A stretch of DNA of 64,000 nucleotides from Panicum virgatum (GCF_016808335.1 NC_053141.1:7306797-7370796); one strand, 5' to 3'; numbered from the stretch's first letter, positions 1-10,470 are shown. Made by a program: numbers and translations. Notes: generated by a model not told the origin, from the letters alone.

Positions 1-499
1 ATCTGCCGAATCTGCCGGCCAAGCGAACAGGGTTGGACGCTCGGAGGCGGACGTACTGATGGGAACTGGCCAGCTAGGGAGCAACAGGCAGCATTGGGCG
101 CTTCGCGTTTGCTGCGCTGCAGCAGATTTTTTCTCTCACAGAACACTATTGAATCAGCGCAGCGCAGCAACAGCGCAGCAAAAATCAAATATTTTTCACC
201 GGCCCATAAACTACTTTCATTGGGAGAGGCAAAGTTGGAATTGAAAAAGGCGTTTTTTCAAATATTTTTCAAAACAGTTACAACTTCAACAAAGAAATCA
301 CTCCACCGGAGTAGCCGGAGCTCTATCAAACGGCGCTTGAGTCTCTGGGTTAAAAAAAACGGAGCCTTAGTCTCTGGGTAAAAAAAAACAACTCTCGCAT
401 AAAAAAAAGGGGCCTTACTTGCTCGGCGCAACATTTTCACCGACTCAAGAAGCATAACCAAAAGATATCGAAAGTTGTGAGTGTTTGGGCCGAACAAGA

Positions 500-1264
500 T
501 ACGGAAAAGCTGGGCCACCGATTGGGCACTGTAGCGCGCGGGGGTACTGTAGCTACGGATAGTGCACTGCTGCTGGCTTGGGAAGCTAATAACTCCGGTT
601 TGAACCTTTTGCGTGAAGTGGGGATGATAGCGCAAGAGAGTTATTTGCAGGTATGATTTACTCAACATGCAGAATAGATCTTAGTTGTTATCCCGGGCCG
701 GGTCGTTAAAGGGGTATCAGAGCCAACTCTCGCGATTTCACGCCATATACGAGCAGAAGTGCGCGGGTATGAGCATGGGCGCGTGGTGGCACGGATGCCA
801 CCGGCATGTGGACGGACACACATCTGGAACCGCTGGCACATAGCACATCGATCGTTAGCACTAGATGTATGGGACATGATCAAGAGAGGAGATCTTGCTC
901 GTTTGTCCCGTATGAATAAGCTAGTTTGATGGTTCGACGAGGACGTCGAATTCTTAAGGGTAGGTGTATGTAACATCCCAGCCCAATGGACCGAGATGGG
1001 CTAAAATGGGCCGGGCCAAGATTCGGGTACTGTAGTAAATACTGTAGCTCGGGTACGGTAGCCGGCAGGATACCGTAGCTTCGGCACAATATTCTCAGAG
1101 ATAGTTCCTGAGCAGACCAGTTTAAAAGGTTGGGCCTGGGAAGTTAATAACTCCGGTTCGAATCTTTTGCGCGAAGCGAGGACGAAAACATAAGAAAGTT
1201 ATTTAGCAGGTGTGATTTATTCAACATGCAGAATAGATCTTAACCATTATTTCGGGCCGGGTCA
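500..1264 (+). mobile_element. TRIM-like miniature LTR retrotransposon, degraded
   Basis: Two similar segments lie in direct orientation, about 500-706 and 966-1264. Both carry CTGTAG-rich tracts, a block around AATAACTCCGGTT, the string CATGCAGAATAGATCTTA, and an end reading GGGCCGGGTC. After the first copy comes a primer-binding-like string, GGTATCAGAGCC (initiator-Met tRNA type). Just before the second copy is a purine tract, TTAAGGGTAGG, then TGTAACATCCC, a typical Gypsy LTR start. The internal part is only about 260 bases and has no coding capacity. That layout fits a terminal-repeat retrotransposon in miniature. The 5' part of the left LTR is diverged or lost, so the left boundary is approximate. 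Confidence 0.5.
966..1264 (+). repeat. Right LTR of the TRIM-like element
   Basis: Starts TGTAACATCCCAG and ends GGGCCGGGTCA, about 299 bases. It matches the 580-706 segment over its 3' half with scattered differences. Confidence 0.5.
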
Positions 1265-1473
1265 CTTCAACACTCGTCGACAACAATGTTCATTCAGACA
1301 TATTATGCAAAGACACTGCTACATGGCCATGTACAAAACCGTGCGGCACACTACATTACTACTGGTATAGTAGTAACAATCTAGTAAGCGCTGGAGCATC
1401 CTCCACGGTGGATGAGCAGAAGCACGAGGCCTCATCAGCATGCAAAAGATGATCCCAAGACCCAGCTAGGGCG

Positions 1474-1827
1474 GAGAACGGGCTGATAGCCCAGTGGTAG
1501 GGAGCGGCTGATCGTTTCCTGCCCGCGAGCTTTCGAGCCCCGGGCTCTGCATTCGTGTCTCATCGGGCATGTCCCTAAAATTAAAAATTTGTAGTCTCTC
1601 ATGTGTGGAGTCACAAAAAAAATTGTGATGCGCCCGTCTACGAAGTCATAATGTTCCGGTGATCTCTAAAAGAACATGGTTTCGTATCTGTGTGTAGTTG
1701 TAAAAGAACACGGTTTCGTATCTGTGTGTAGTTGTAGGTCTGCTTGTACGCATGAGGTGTGAGTGTGGTATGCGTGTGTAATGTGTGGCGTGCGTAACTG
1801 TACCTAGATGAGAGGCTTAAAAGAAAA
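1474..1827 (+). mobile_element. tRNA-derived SINE with 16-bp target duplication
   Basis: The left end has a box-A-like motif (TAGCCCAGTGG) and, about 40 bases on, a box-B-like motif (TTCGAGCCCCGG), the internal promoter of tRNA-derived SINEs. The 3' part is rich in GTGTGAGTGTG and GTGCGT and ends in an A-rich tail. The string AGACCCAGCTAGGGCG lies immediately before (1458-1473) and after (1828-1843), a 16-bp target-site duplication typical of LINE-mediated insertion. Inside, a unit of about 37 bases containing GGTTTCGTATCTGTGTGTAG is repeated twice (about 1669-1740). The 3' part resembles the element near 60462. Confidence 0.75.
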
Positions 1828-1843
1828 AGACCCAGCTAGGGCG

Positions 1844-3030
1844 AGGTCCGGTCGAACTGAAGCGCCGCGGCATCGTCGCGGAGGAAGACACGTCCGTGAG
1901 TGCAGTGCTCGACGGGCGCGGTTAGGTATCGCCAGAGGGGTCTTAATTAATTTGTCCGTTTTTAGCCCAATTAGCTCCACTTTTAGCCCAATTAGCTCGG
2001 ATGTTAACGGTTTCCAACGCCTGCATGTAAAATAAAGACAGAATTGATGACATCATTATGCATACATACAAGTGCAAAAGCTAAAAAAAGTTATGGACTA
2101 TAAACTGAGAATCAAAATTAAATTTTGATTGCACTATTGAGTTTCTTACGACTAGATCTTCAAAACAAGACCACACTTGCCTATATTTACATGACTTTTT
2201 TTAAAAATATTTTTTCAATATTAATTAATTTTTGATACTGGGACAAAAAATTTACCAACACGAACAAATAATTATTTTTGTGAACAAAGACTTAAACGTA
2301 CTAAACAAATAATAATGTACAATGAACAAAATATTAAACATCGCGAACATGTTTTATACAGGATAAATAATAAAAAATAAATATCACGAACAAATGAATC
2401 AACATGCCTGAATAATTTAGTCTGCCAAATGAACAAATAATTCAACATCTCGAACAACTTAGTTTTACATGGATCTAAAAAAAACTTAATTTTACATGAA
2501 AGATAATATATCCACTTGGCTATTAAGAAATAAAATAAAAGGATAGATAAAGAACAACAGGATGAAAATGAGAACGTGGTGAGAAATAAAGAAACAAAAA
2601 GAAATATACTAGGAACAGCAAATATTTATTAGAAAGTAATCTCAAATATATTACAAGTTACATATATTTATTAGTAAATACTAGTAAGCATTATGAATCT
2701 ATGTGCATCCAATTATAAGAAATGAGAAAGAATGGTATGAGTTATAGAATAGAAAAAACATGCACACGTGAAGTAGAAGAAAATTTAAATATGTAAATAA
2801 GAGAAAACAAGAATAAAAAAATGGAAAAAATAAGTCAACTAAATAGACTAGCAAAATGAAATGAGAAGAGGAAAGTGAAGGAAGGAATAAAAGGACGGAA
2901 GCAAGTAACAGAGGGAAAGAAGGGTACGACAAACAGAAAGTGAAAAAAAAGAAGGAAATGGAAAAAATTTGAGGCTGGTCAATCATCACGATCAATAACA
3001 AAAGAAATTTTCTGAGACGTCCACGAGATT
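1844..3030. other. AT-rich intergenic stretch, no gene seen
   Basis: Very AT-rich. Short open frames on the minus strand are low-complexity (Phe, Leu and Ser runs) and look non-coding. I see no element ends here. Confidence 0.5.
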
Positions 3031-3373
3031 GAGGTTTTGTTTGGATTCCAATTTTTTTCAGAAGTCCTTATCACATCAAAAGAAATCTTACTATTTTATA
3101 GTATTAAATAAAATCTGTTTATAAATGTTTTTTTGACAGTTGAGTGCTTTTTCGCGAGACGAATCTAATGAGCCTAATTAATTTATAATTTGCTACAGTG
3201 ATGCTACAGTACCATTCGCTAATCATGGATTAAGATACCTCATTAGATTCGTCTCGCAGTTTAGCCCCAGAGTTCTGCAGTTAGTTTTATAATTAACATT
3301 TATTTAATATTTCTAAATAATAAAAAGTCCCTGGGACTTTTTTTTAAGTCTCTATTCCAAAACACCCCTGAAT
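3031..3373. mobile_element. MITE with internal hairpin (hAT-like type)
   Basis: The ends are imperfect inverted repeats: the left has GGTTTTGTTTGGATTCC, the right has TTCCAAAACACCCC. Inside, GCGAGACGAATCTAATGAG (about 3153) pairs with CTCATTAGATTCGTCTCGC (about 3239), a strong hairpin found in abundant grass MITEs. The string CACGAGATTGAG occurs just outside both ends (3022-3033 and 3374-3385). This is longer than the usual 8-bp hAT duplication, so the exact ends are uncertain by a few bases. Confidence 0.65.
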
Positions 3374-3502
3374 CACGAGATTGAGTATCCTGTGTTGATG
3401 TCCATATTGGGCCGTAGGAAACAAAAGCTCAAAACACCCCTGAATCACGAGATTGAGTATCCTGTGTTGATGTCCATATTGGGCCGTAGGAAACAAAAGC
3501 TC
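3359..3502 (+). repeat. 72-bp perfect tandem duplication
   Basis: Two head-to-tail copies, 3359-3430 and 3431-3502, look identical by eye. The unit starts at AAAACACCCCTG, the right tip of the MITE, and ends at AACAAAAGCTC. The duplication therefore happened after the MITE inserted. Confidence 0.9.
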
Positions 3503-4090
3503 CATTGGGCCGAATTCACAAGTACTAGTCTACCTGAAATTTCTTCAGGCGATGAGTTGAGATTTTGTAGCCCGAGCGACATATAGCTGCTACGGTGCGC
3601 GACCGCAGCGACGCCTCGATAATCTCCAAGCCCTGCAAGGTCATCAAATTTCAAAAACCCAATTGTTCGAATCGATGTACAACAGGAGCATACTATGGCA
3701 AGAACGAGGCAGCTAACAATCACGTCTTCGATTAGGCGACTACGGACCTCCTTGTGACCGCGCCGCGCCGTCGCCACCTGTAGCTGGAGCGCCGCCGCGC
3801 GAGGAACGCGCCGGGCGCGGGCTCGACGGTGAGGTCATCCTTGAACATGCACACATAAGGATGGTAATGGGCTATGACTCTAGTGGCATTTTCACAGCCC
3901 AACAAGACCTTTAAAATATTTAATTCAAAATTATATAAGATTAGAGACTGGTTCTTTTAGGGTCCGACCCTTAGATTTTCTAGTTCAAAATTTTGGGCCC
4001 TTTACCACCCCTATGCACACGAGCGCCGCCCCCTGCTGCTTTGGATGAGAGGGAGTATATGGATTGATTGAAAAATTCTTTATCCATATA
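3503..4090. other. Intergenic, possible decayed coding fragment
   Basis: A GC-rich patch at about 3740-3850 has open minus-strand frames of up to 110 codons (3445-3777), but no recognisable domain. It runs through the 72-bp duplication, which argues against a real gene. The rest shows nothing. Confidence 0.3.
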
Positions 4091-4324
4091 CTCCCTCCAT
4101 TTCAAATTATAAGTCGTTTGATTTTTTTAACTTAAAATTTGACTACTCATCTTATTCAAAAAATTATACAAATATAGTCAAATTTAAGTCATTCTTAAAG
4201 AAATTATATCGATAAAGCAAGCCACAACAAAAGAAGTGATATTTTACACAAATTTTTGAATAAAATGAGTGGTCAAATTTAGAATTAAAAAAATCAAACG
4301 ACCTATAATTTGAAATGGAGGGAG
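4091..4324. mobile_element. Stowaway-type MITE (Tc1/mariner)
   Basis: Begins CTCCCTCCATTTCAAATTAT and ends with the inverse, GGAGGGAG, flanked by TA on both sides (4089-4090 and 4325-4326). Size (234 bases), end sequence and TA duplication fit Stowaway. The two halves match as a long imperfect inverted repeat (AAGTCGTTTGATTTTTTTAA against its complement). Confidence 0.9.
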
Positions 4325-4597
4325 TATATGCGAGCGAGAATCTTTGCTTGACATAGTGACATGGGTGGCCCCTTGAATTTTCATGGTATTGGATTAACCG
4401 AACAAGTCCCAGTAAAGCCCGAAAAATGGTAAGACAAGACTACCCCAAACCTGACAGTACAAGCATCACTTTCACACCTAGGGTATCCTTCTTAGCTCTA
4501 ATTCTACACCCAACTGGAACAAGCATCCTGATAAGCACTGCAGTAAGCTACCATTTCTTTTCGGATTATTACAACGCTGCAATCTACTGAAGAACGG

Positions 4598-5116
4598 TCA
4601 GCAACAACACAAGGGGCAACGGATCAGCCCATTCTCGTTGCAGTCCGGGCACCGCCGGAAGCAGCCGGCGAAGCGGCACCCCTCGTCGCCGACGAAGACC
4701 TTGCAGCTGCCGTGGCACGTCCCGCAGGGCACGAACCGCGCCTCGCCGCACGCCGCGCACGCGGCGACGACGTGCCCGGGCCGCCCCGCCGCCGCCGGCG
4801 TCGCACCCGGCCCGGTCTCGTTCAGCGCGCGCACGTCCTCGGCGCCGCCCAGGTCGCGGCGCCCGCCGACGAACACGCGCGGGAGCGCGGGGCCCTCGAA
4901 GGAGCCCCCGCCGGCGGCGAGGAGGAGGCCGCGGAGCTCGGACTTGAAGGCGGCGTGCATGGACACGTCGCGCTCGTCCAGCCGCACGCGGTAGCACCTC
5001 AGGATGGCGCGCACAGCGCGGCAGTCCTCGAACGTCCGGCGCACGCTGCGCAGGCTGGTGAAGTACAGCAGTACAGCACCACGGGCGGCTTCCCCCCGCG
5101 CGGCGGCCGGAGTCAT
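4598..5116 (-). CDS. Glutaredoxin-family protein with Cys-rich C-terminal domain
   Basis: 172 residues from the ATG at 5116. Residues 15-105 form a plant-type glutaredoxin-like domain: LLYFTSLRSVRRTFEDC at the N-terminal strand and helix, DERDVSMHAAF, then LPRVFVGGRRDLGGAEDV, the region expected for glutathione binding. The classical CPYC or CCxC active site is not present; in this subfamily (Arabidopsis At5g39865-like) the site reads TSLR with a later Cys, here Cys32. Residues 120-172 hold about a dozen Cys in CxxC pairs (120/123, 131/134, 156/159, 167/170), a likely metal-binding tail. Family members are often longer at the N-terminus, so the start may be further upstream or the gene 5'-truncated. 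Predicted role is redox or glutathione-linked, probably cytosolic; substrate unknown. Confidence 0.8.
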   Translation of the reverse strand: MTPAAARGEAARGAVLLYFTSLRSVRRTFEDCRAVRAILRCYRVRLDERDVSMHAAFKSELRGLLLAAGGGSFEGPALPRVFVGGRRDLGGAEDVRALNETGPGATPAAAGRPGHVVAACAACGEARFVPCGTCHGSCKVFVGDEGCRFAGCFRRCPDCNENGLIRCPLCCC

Positions 5117-5499
5117 GGCGCCGCCACGTCGCCGCCATCGCCGCCGCCGATGAAGACAGGGGCTTCGTCGGCCGCCTTCTTCTTCGCTATCTTGGAATGG
5201 AACTCGCCAACGCGTGCGCGGACAAAGCCAGTGACCTCCGGTATGTAGCGGGCGGCCGGCGTCCCCATGTCTTCCGTCGCATCCTGCGGCGGCGGCGGGT
5301 TCTCCTGCTCGGGATAGAGAAGCGCCGGGTGCGACGGCGACGGCACCTCCACGACGTGCAGCCCGAAGCCAGGCAAGATCGCCGGGTCAACAGCGCCGGC
5401 AACAATTTCAAGGGGGGGCCGGAAGACCAAGATCAGTATATATACATTAGATAATATTGTCATTAAGTATATTTGACACCAAATTTTTATGGTGTTCAT
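5113..5499 (-). CDS. Uncharacterised open frame overlapping the glutaredoxin start
   Basis: This open frame has a non-repetitive, protein-like composition from about position 5425 down (for example GFGLHVVEVPSPSHPALLYP and ARYIPEVTGFVRARVGEFH) and ends in a TGA overlapping the glutaredoxin ATG (ATGA). Its first 25 codons are AT-rich and probably not coding, so the true start or splice acceptor is not identified. It could be an upstream exon of the glutaredoxin gene shifted by an indel or sequencing error, part of another gene, or a chance frame in GC-rich DNA. I do not recognise a domain. Confidence 0.3.
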   Translation of the reverse strand: MNTIKIWCQIYLMTILSNVYILILVFRPPLEIVAGAVDPAILPGFGLHVVEVPSPSHPALLYPEQENPPPPQDATEDMGTPAARYIPEVTGFVRARVGEFHSKIAKKKAADEAPVFIGGGDGGDVAAP

Positions 5500-6310
5500 A
5501 TAGGCACGTAGTCAGGAACCATAGCCTATTCACAAAAGCTAGCTGTACTTTACAAAAAGGTCAACTGAAACTAATATGTTCATTTAAATCGAACTTTGCG
5601 GTTCTTCTTTGCATAGAGATCATCGATGATTGAATCTGTCGTGAACTTCCAAATGATCTTGCTCTTGTACTTGCAGATCAGTAGCTGTGCCATCAATCTT
5701 CTTGTAAAAGGAAAAAAGTGTTTGTGCCTTCCTTTTTGATTTAGCCGTGATTTCCTAGAATGTGAATTTGTGAGGAATGAATAATAGAATAGAATTGGGG
5801 AACAATCTATTCTCGAATGAATCACCATCCTAGCTAGCACTGAATCCTCGTTCCTCACCAAAGAATAGAATAGAATTGGGAAAAAAAGGTTAGATTTGCA
5901 GACCTTAGGCGTGGGGGTTGCCTGCTGGTTCCCTCCCGCCTCCGCGCGTCGTTCCTGTCCGACGTCGTCGAGACTCGCGATTCCGCTCGTCGGCAGGGAA
6001 GGCGAGCTGCCGATAGCCATGGCCTGGCCGGTGGCCGGCGGCCGCGACGGGCGACAGGCAACGGAGACGGCGCACGGAATCGCCCTCCGTGGCTGCCCTC
6101 CGCAGCTCCGTGACCTTCTCCCAGGGGCAGGGGCTTATTGGGCCTGTGCGACACTTCCTATTGGGCTTTGCCTTGCCTGCTGGACGAGGGGGTCTTCAAT
6201 TTTTTTTGAGCTATTGGGGGGTGCCGGGGCCCCTGCTGGCCCCCCTGGCTCCGCCGTTGCGGGTCAAGATCAGGCGCAGGCGGCGGCAGAGACGGCACAA
6301 GCTCTGCGCT
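5500..6310. other. Intergenic, GC-rich toward the right
   Basis: The left half is AT-rich and contains a short imperfect repeat of an AGAATAGAATTGGG motif at about 5788 and 5864. The right half (5900-6300) is GC-rich with open frames on both strands, none with a recognisable domain. Confidence 0.35.
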
Positions 6311-6670
6311 CTATTGTGCCGTCCACGACGAGGTCGCCGATGCGGCGTCCTCGACGCTTGGGGCCATGGCCGCTGCCGGCGTGCTGGTCGCGCCATGCCC
6401 CCGCTCTTCCTCCGCCGCCGCACCCTCGCCGGGGAGCGCCTCCTCAGCCTCCTCCGGATCACTGGCGCCCTTCACCGCCTCCTCGGACGGCAGCGGGGTG
6501 TACGCCCGCACGTCGTCGTGCCCGCCGCGGCACATGCAGAGGGAGGTCAGCGCCGAGGCGGCGCGCGTCGTCAGGGAGCTCGGGCGCAGGCCCTGCCGCC
6601 GCTCCGCCGGCGCCGCGGACGGCGACACCACGCCGCCGCCGCGCGCCTCCCTCGAGCTAGAGCACCCCAT
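6311..6670 (-). CDS. Putative small acylated protein, MGCSSS N-terminus
   Basis: The open frame from the ATG at 6670 encodes 119 residues starting MGCSSSREARGGG. Gly2 followed by Cys3 and Ser residues is the pattern for N-myristoylation plus palmitoylation, so membrane attachment is likely if the gene is real. Residues 34-48 (TTRAASALTSLCMCR) are hydrophobic with two Cys; the C-terminal half is acidic and Ala/Glu-rich and looks disordered. A TATA-like element lies 117 bases upstream. No enzyme domain is visible. The frame may continue in further exons, as the stop lies in GC-rich DNA without clear 3' signals. I do not recognise the family. Confidence 0.5.
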   Translation of the reverse strand: MGCSSSREARGGGVVSPSAAPAERRQGLRPSSLTTRAASALTSLCMCRGGHDDVRAYTPLPSEEAVKGASDPEEAEEALPGEGAAAEEERGHGATSTPAAAMAPSVEDAASATSSWTAQ

Positions 6671-6786
6671 GGCCGGACGCAAAGGCAGCGCACGCACGTG
6701 GCTGGCTCCACGTCCCGGCACCCACGCCAATACGTGCATGGGTTGGTTTCGCAGAGAGGGGGGGGGGGGGGGGATGGGGCGGTGGG

Positions 6787-6794
6787 TAAATATA
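6787..6794 (-). promoter_or_regulatory. TATA-like box of the MGCSSS gene
   Basis: On the minus strand the sequence reads TATATTTA, 117 bases upstream of the ATG at 6670. A run of 13 or more G lies between them (about 6760-6773). Spacing suits a plant core promoter. Confidence 0.4.
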
Positions 6795-6795
6795 G

Positions 6796-9064
6796 GAAGG
6801 AGGTGATGAACTGGTGAAGGATGGTATGCCTGAGATGGATTATGATGAGGATTTGAATGTGTAGAGCTGTTTGTTTGTTCAGGATGGATGTATTGAAACA
6901 TTATAGTACTTTTTTAGGAGCAAATTAAGGACAATTTAGTAGAGATTTTGTTGGCTAATTTGAATCGGAGATATGAAAACGCGGCCAAAAATTGGTCCAT
7001 TTTTGTTGATATCTTTTCTTATAGAAAAAAAATACAGCAATGGTAGTGAGGTTATGTATGGTAGGCCTTTAATGCACGCCTAGCAATTCTATGGCTCATC
7101 TACAAATCAAAGGGCTGCAGCTATATACAAGTAATATAAGGAAAATGACTACATGTGTCTTTTACCTTTTTGTGAGGGTGTAAAGCAGAAACTTGTTGTA
7201 TTTACGAGATGTATTTTTCATAATAGGCGCCCACAAGAATGGAAGTTACAGTTACCAAAGTCTACACTTTAAAGGACAATATTTTTCATATATAATTACT
7301 TATTATTTGGGAGGAGATGATAATAGAGGCAAGCTCATCTTCAAGGACGAATAATATGAGATGGATTGTGATAAGGACTGTGGTATTCAACTACTTAAAC
7401 CTTAGCTATTTTTGAATCAGAGACATGGAAAATGATAAGGTTTTAAACCAAGCAAATTTAATGATATTTATTAATTAAACATTGCCAACATTGCAGTGAT
7501 GTTATGTATAGTAGGTCTTTAGTGGAATAATTATACAGCTCATCTAGAAACCAATAGGCAACTATGCCATTCTGGCAAATGACTATGTCATCTATTTACC
7601 AAGGGTGTAAAAAATAGTACAATATGTATTTTATAAACGAGTTGACAATCTAGGAATCAAGTGTCAAAATTGGTTTACCAATTTACAAGGGTGTGTAGAG
7701 AAAAGAAAAGTAGTCCAAAATGTATTTCATCATTGAGCTGTGACTTTGGGACTCTGGGTCTTGATGAAATCATGAAAGTCCTTGGACCATTTGTTAGTTG
7801 AACAAGAAAGCACCCATTCCTCAATGAGCATCCTCCACAAAAGAATATCATGGACATCACTTATCAGTTAAAAGAAAAGTTTCAATTTTAGGTTTCATAA
7901 ATGAGATAAAAAACAATTCATATTTGTGTGATAGAGCAACAAAGATCAGTTTAAAGCAATCTATTCATCATACACAAAGGTTCAAGTTATTATGAAACCT
8001 CTTGATTCATATGTAAAGCAATGGTACCTTAGGGTCCACCACATCTATTCGGTGTAAGACCCAAAAAAGCATCCCCTCCCCAATAATCGGATAGTATTTA
8101 TAAGAGGTAACTACGAGAAACGAAAGTTACCGAAGTCTAAGCCCAATAGTTTTCCATATAAAGTTACATATTATTTGGGAGGGGATGTGAATAAAGCAGA
8201 AATTCACCGTGTTTATGTCGAGTTTTGGAACATTTGACCTTTTGAAGAAGCATATGAGGTATATATTAAAGGATGAAAACCATTTAGATTCTCAATTTTA
8301 CATCCAACACCAAATTCTATATACGCGATGCAGTAGAAGTTAAAGTGATATTATAGAATGCTTGCAATTAAATTAAAAACATTTATATAATTCACCAATA
8401 TTTAGGCTGGACATATGCAAATGTAAAATGAAGATAACCTAGAGAAAAATATTGTCGTAACGGTGAATTTTAATACATTTTATAAACATAGTTGAAATAG
8501 TGACCAAAGTTAATATTTTAGTCCATAATAGTAGCAAAAGTGGCAAACCGTTACTTCTTAGTGACTGGAATACTGGACAAAAATTTTAAGTACACATATC
8601 CATCTTCCTAGCGAAGTGCTGATTTCGCATGCATATGGCACCAACCATGAAAAATATGTCAACAAAAAAAATTGATTTTAGAGAAAGATAAGCAAGTTTC
8701 TCCTGACTTGTTTTTGCCAAGAAAACATGGCCTCTACTAGTTTCCAGTCGCAACATAAAAGACATACAAAACCAGAGGATATGTCAAAGGAAAATGATTT
8801 TGATGAAACATTCTTTTTGGTTTGGAAAGTTTGATAAAACATCCGGTTGTCTTTATGATTAAAACATACGGCCTCTAGGTGTAGTGAAGGCACGAGGAAC
8901 TCAACCTATATCTTATTTCAAAATATCAATGCTTATGATGCGAGTTCTTTTAACAGTTATATTTACAGGAAACACATTTTTTTGGTTTATGAGTGGGCTA
9001 TGTGCACATGTTTACCTGTGCGCGTCACTCTTGTAGTCAGAAAAAAAATTCAAACATCCAACTC
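6796..9064. other. AT-rich stretch with diverged direct repeats, no gene
   Basis: No credible gene. Two pairs of diverged direct repeats are visible: 7041-7112 with 7490-7560 (around GGTTATGTATGGTAGG and GATGTTATGTATAGTAGG), and 7221-7320 with about 8098-8195 (around CCAAAGTCTA and TATTATTTGGGAGG). These suggest an old, decayed repetitive element whose ends I cannot place. Confidence 0.4.
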
Positions 9065-9570
9065 TAGGCCCGTCCATGGCCCCGGGCGAGCTGGGCGACC
9101 GCACAGGCCCCCCAAATGGAGGGCCCCCAAGTAGTTACTATTATTATTGCATATAGAATTTTGTTAACCATTTTTGTTACTGTTGCATCTTCGGAAAGGT
9201 GTTTTTCTAAACTCAAGTTATTGAAATCCTATTTGCGTTCTACTGTGACGCAAGAAAGACTCAATGGGTTGGTGACAATAGCAATTGAAAATGATATTAT
9301 GGAGATCAACTACGAAGATATAATTGAAGATTTCATTTCTAAGAATACGAGAAGGATGTTGCTCTTTAGTAGAACATGAGGTTAGTTGTATTTTTATAGT
9401 TTTACCATTCCAGTTTGATATATTTCAAAATAGTGTTTGAAATAATACGTACTAAAGTTACATAATTGTATGAAAAAATATATTAGTTATATTCGATATA
9501 TTATCTTATATATTTTAGGGCCCCATTTTACATTTCGTCCTGGGGCCGCAAATTCCTGGAGACAGCCCTG
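9065..9570 (+). mobile_element. hAT transposon remnant
   Basis: The ends are imperfect inverted repeats: the left has GGCCCGTCCATGGCCCCGGG, and the right, read in reverse, has AGGGCTGTCTCCAGG followed by GCGGCCCCAGG. Between them is a fragment of hAT transposase. The element is internally deleted. Target duplication is unclear (AACTC occurs near both ends). Confidence 0.55.
9116..9379 (+). pseudogene. hAT transposase C-terminal fragment (dimerisation domain)
   Basis: 87 codons containing ASSERCFSKLKLLKSYLRST, then TQERLNGLVTIAIE, the conserved hAT-C dimerisation motif of plant TTF-type/zinc-finger MYM1-like transposases. The BED zinc finger and DDE catalytic core are absent. The first dozen residues derive from the fused left end of the element. 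Not functional. Confidence 0.85.
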
Positions 9571-9765
9571 AACTCATGCTGAATTGGGCAACGCAACAAA
9601 ATATGGAATTACCAATGAAATGTTTGCAGCATACCTAGTTTCACAAAAAAATAGATATTAGAGAACAACAGTTACCGATTTTGCAGAAAAAAGAAAAAGA
9701 AAAAAGTGGCATCTCCTAACTTGTTTTGCCGAGAAAACTCTATTGGCAAATTGTCAGACTGAGAG

Positions 9766-10470
9766 CAGTGGCGGAGCCAAGGGGGGGCTGGCAGGGGCCA
9801 TGGCCCCCCCTATGCTTGTTGTAAGTCTACTATAATATATATAATGATGATTGTATAAATATAAAAATTAAAGAATACACTAATCTAGTGCAGACATATA
9901 AAATTGATTTTTATTTATTACTTGTGTCAATATATTTTAACTATATATTTCACAAAGTATGATCTTTGAGTAATCATTATCATTTTTAGTCTTTTAGCTG
10001 ATATAATTTGTTTATACCTAACCTTTTAGATATCATGGATAGTTAATAAATATATTCTTATGTCAACTGAACTCTGGTTTCTAAATATTCAAACATTTAA
10101 CCCTAGTTTACTTTCGCCGCCCGCTACTCCTGCGTCGACGCCCCAAGACCTTGCCACCCGACGCTCGACACGTGGCCCCACCATGACCCTATCTCACAAC
10201 GTCCCCTTACTTTGTTAGGAATATAGCACCCATGTAGCGCCCCTCACTCCTAGCCTCTTTTTCTATGACCATCACTTAATAATATCAACACTTAAGATTG
10301 GCTCCACACGACAAGAGTTTGCACCAAAATTATTTTTCGAGCAGGCAAGGGATCGGTATCTCACCCACCTACGAGCCTATTGTCCTAAAAAAAGTTTATT
10401 GTCGCACTACGAGCGTGTTCATTTTATTTTATCACTTGGCCCCCTATCATTGAATCCTGCTCCGCCACTG
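9766..10470. mobile_element. Non-autonomous hAT-like element, 705 bases
   Basis: Terminal inverted repeats start CAGTGGCGGAGC at both ends (the right read in reverse). Flanking 8-bp strings ACTGAGAG (9758-9765) and ACTGAGTG (10471-10478) match at 7 of 8, the hAT duplication size. No transposase inside. Part of the interior (10100-10240) is C-rich, unlike the AT-rich remainder. Confidence 0.8.

Noticed and set aside
1480..1560. Possible tRNA gene (box A and box B)
   Set aside because: No cloverleaf or anticodon stem fits; flanking 16-bp duplications and the long 3' body identify it as a SINE.
2699..3001. 100-codon minus-strand frame, Phe/Leu/Ser-rich
   Set aside because: Hydrophobic low-complexity translation of A/G-rich DNA; not a credible membrane protein.
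3445..3777. 110-codon minus-strand frame starting MATARRG
   Set aside because: It runs through the recent 72-bp duplication and shows no domain.
4584..5248. Frames of 118-184 codons overlapping the glutaredoxin gene
   Set aside because: Arg/Ala/Pro-rich shadows without domain content.
5896..6817. 254- and 242-codon plus-strand frames
   Set aside because: Low-complexity Arg/Pro/Ala composition, no motif; they overlap the better-supported minus-strand MGCSSS frame.
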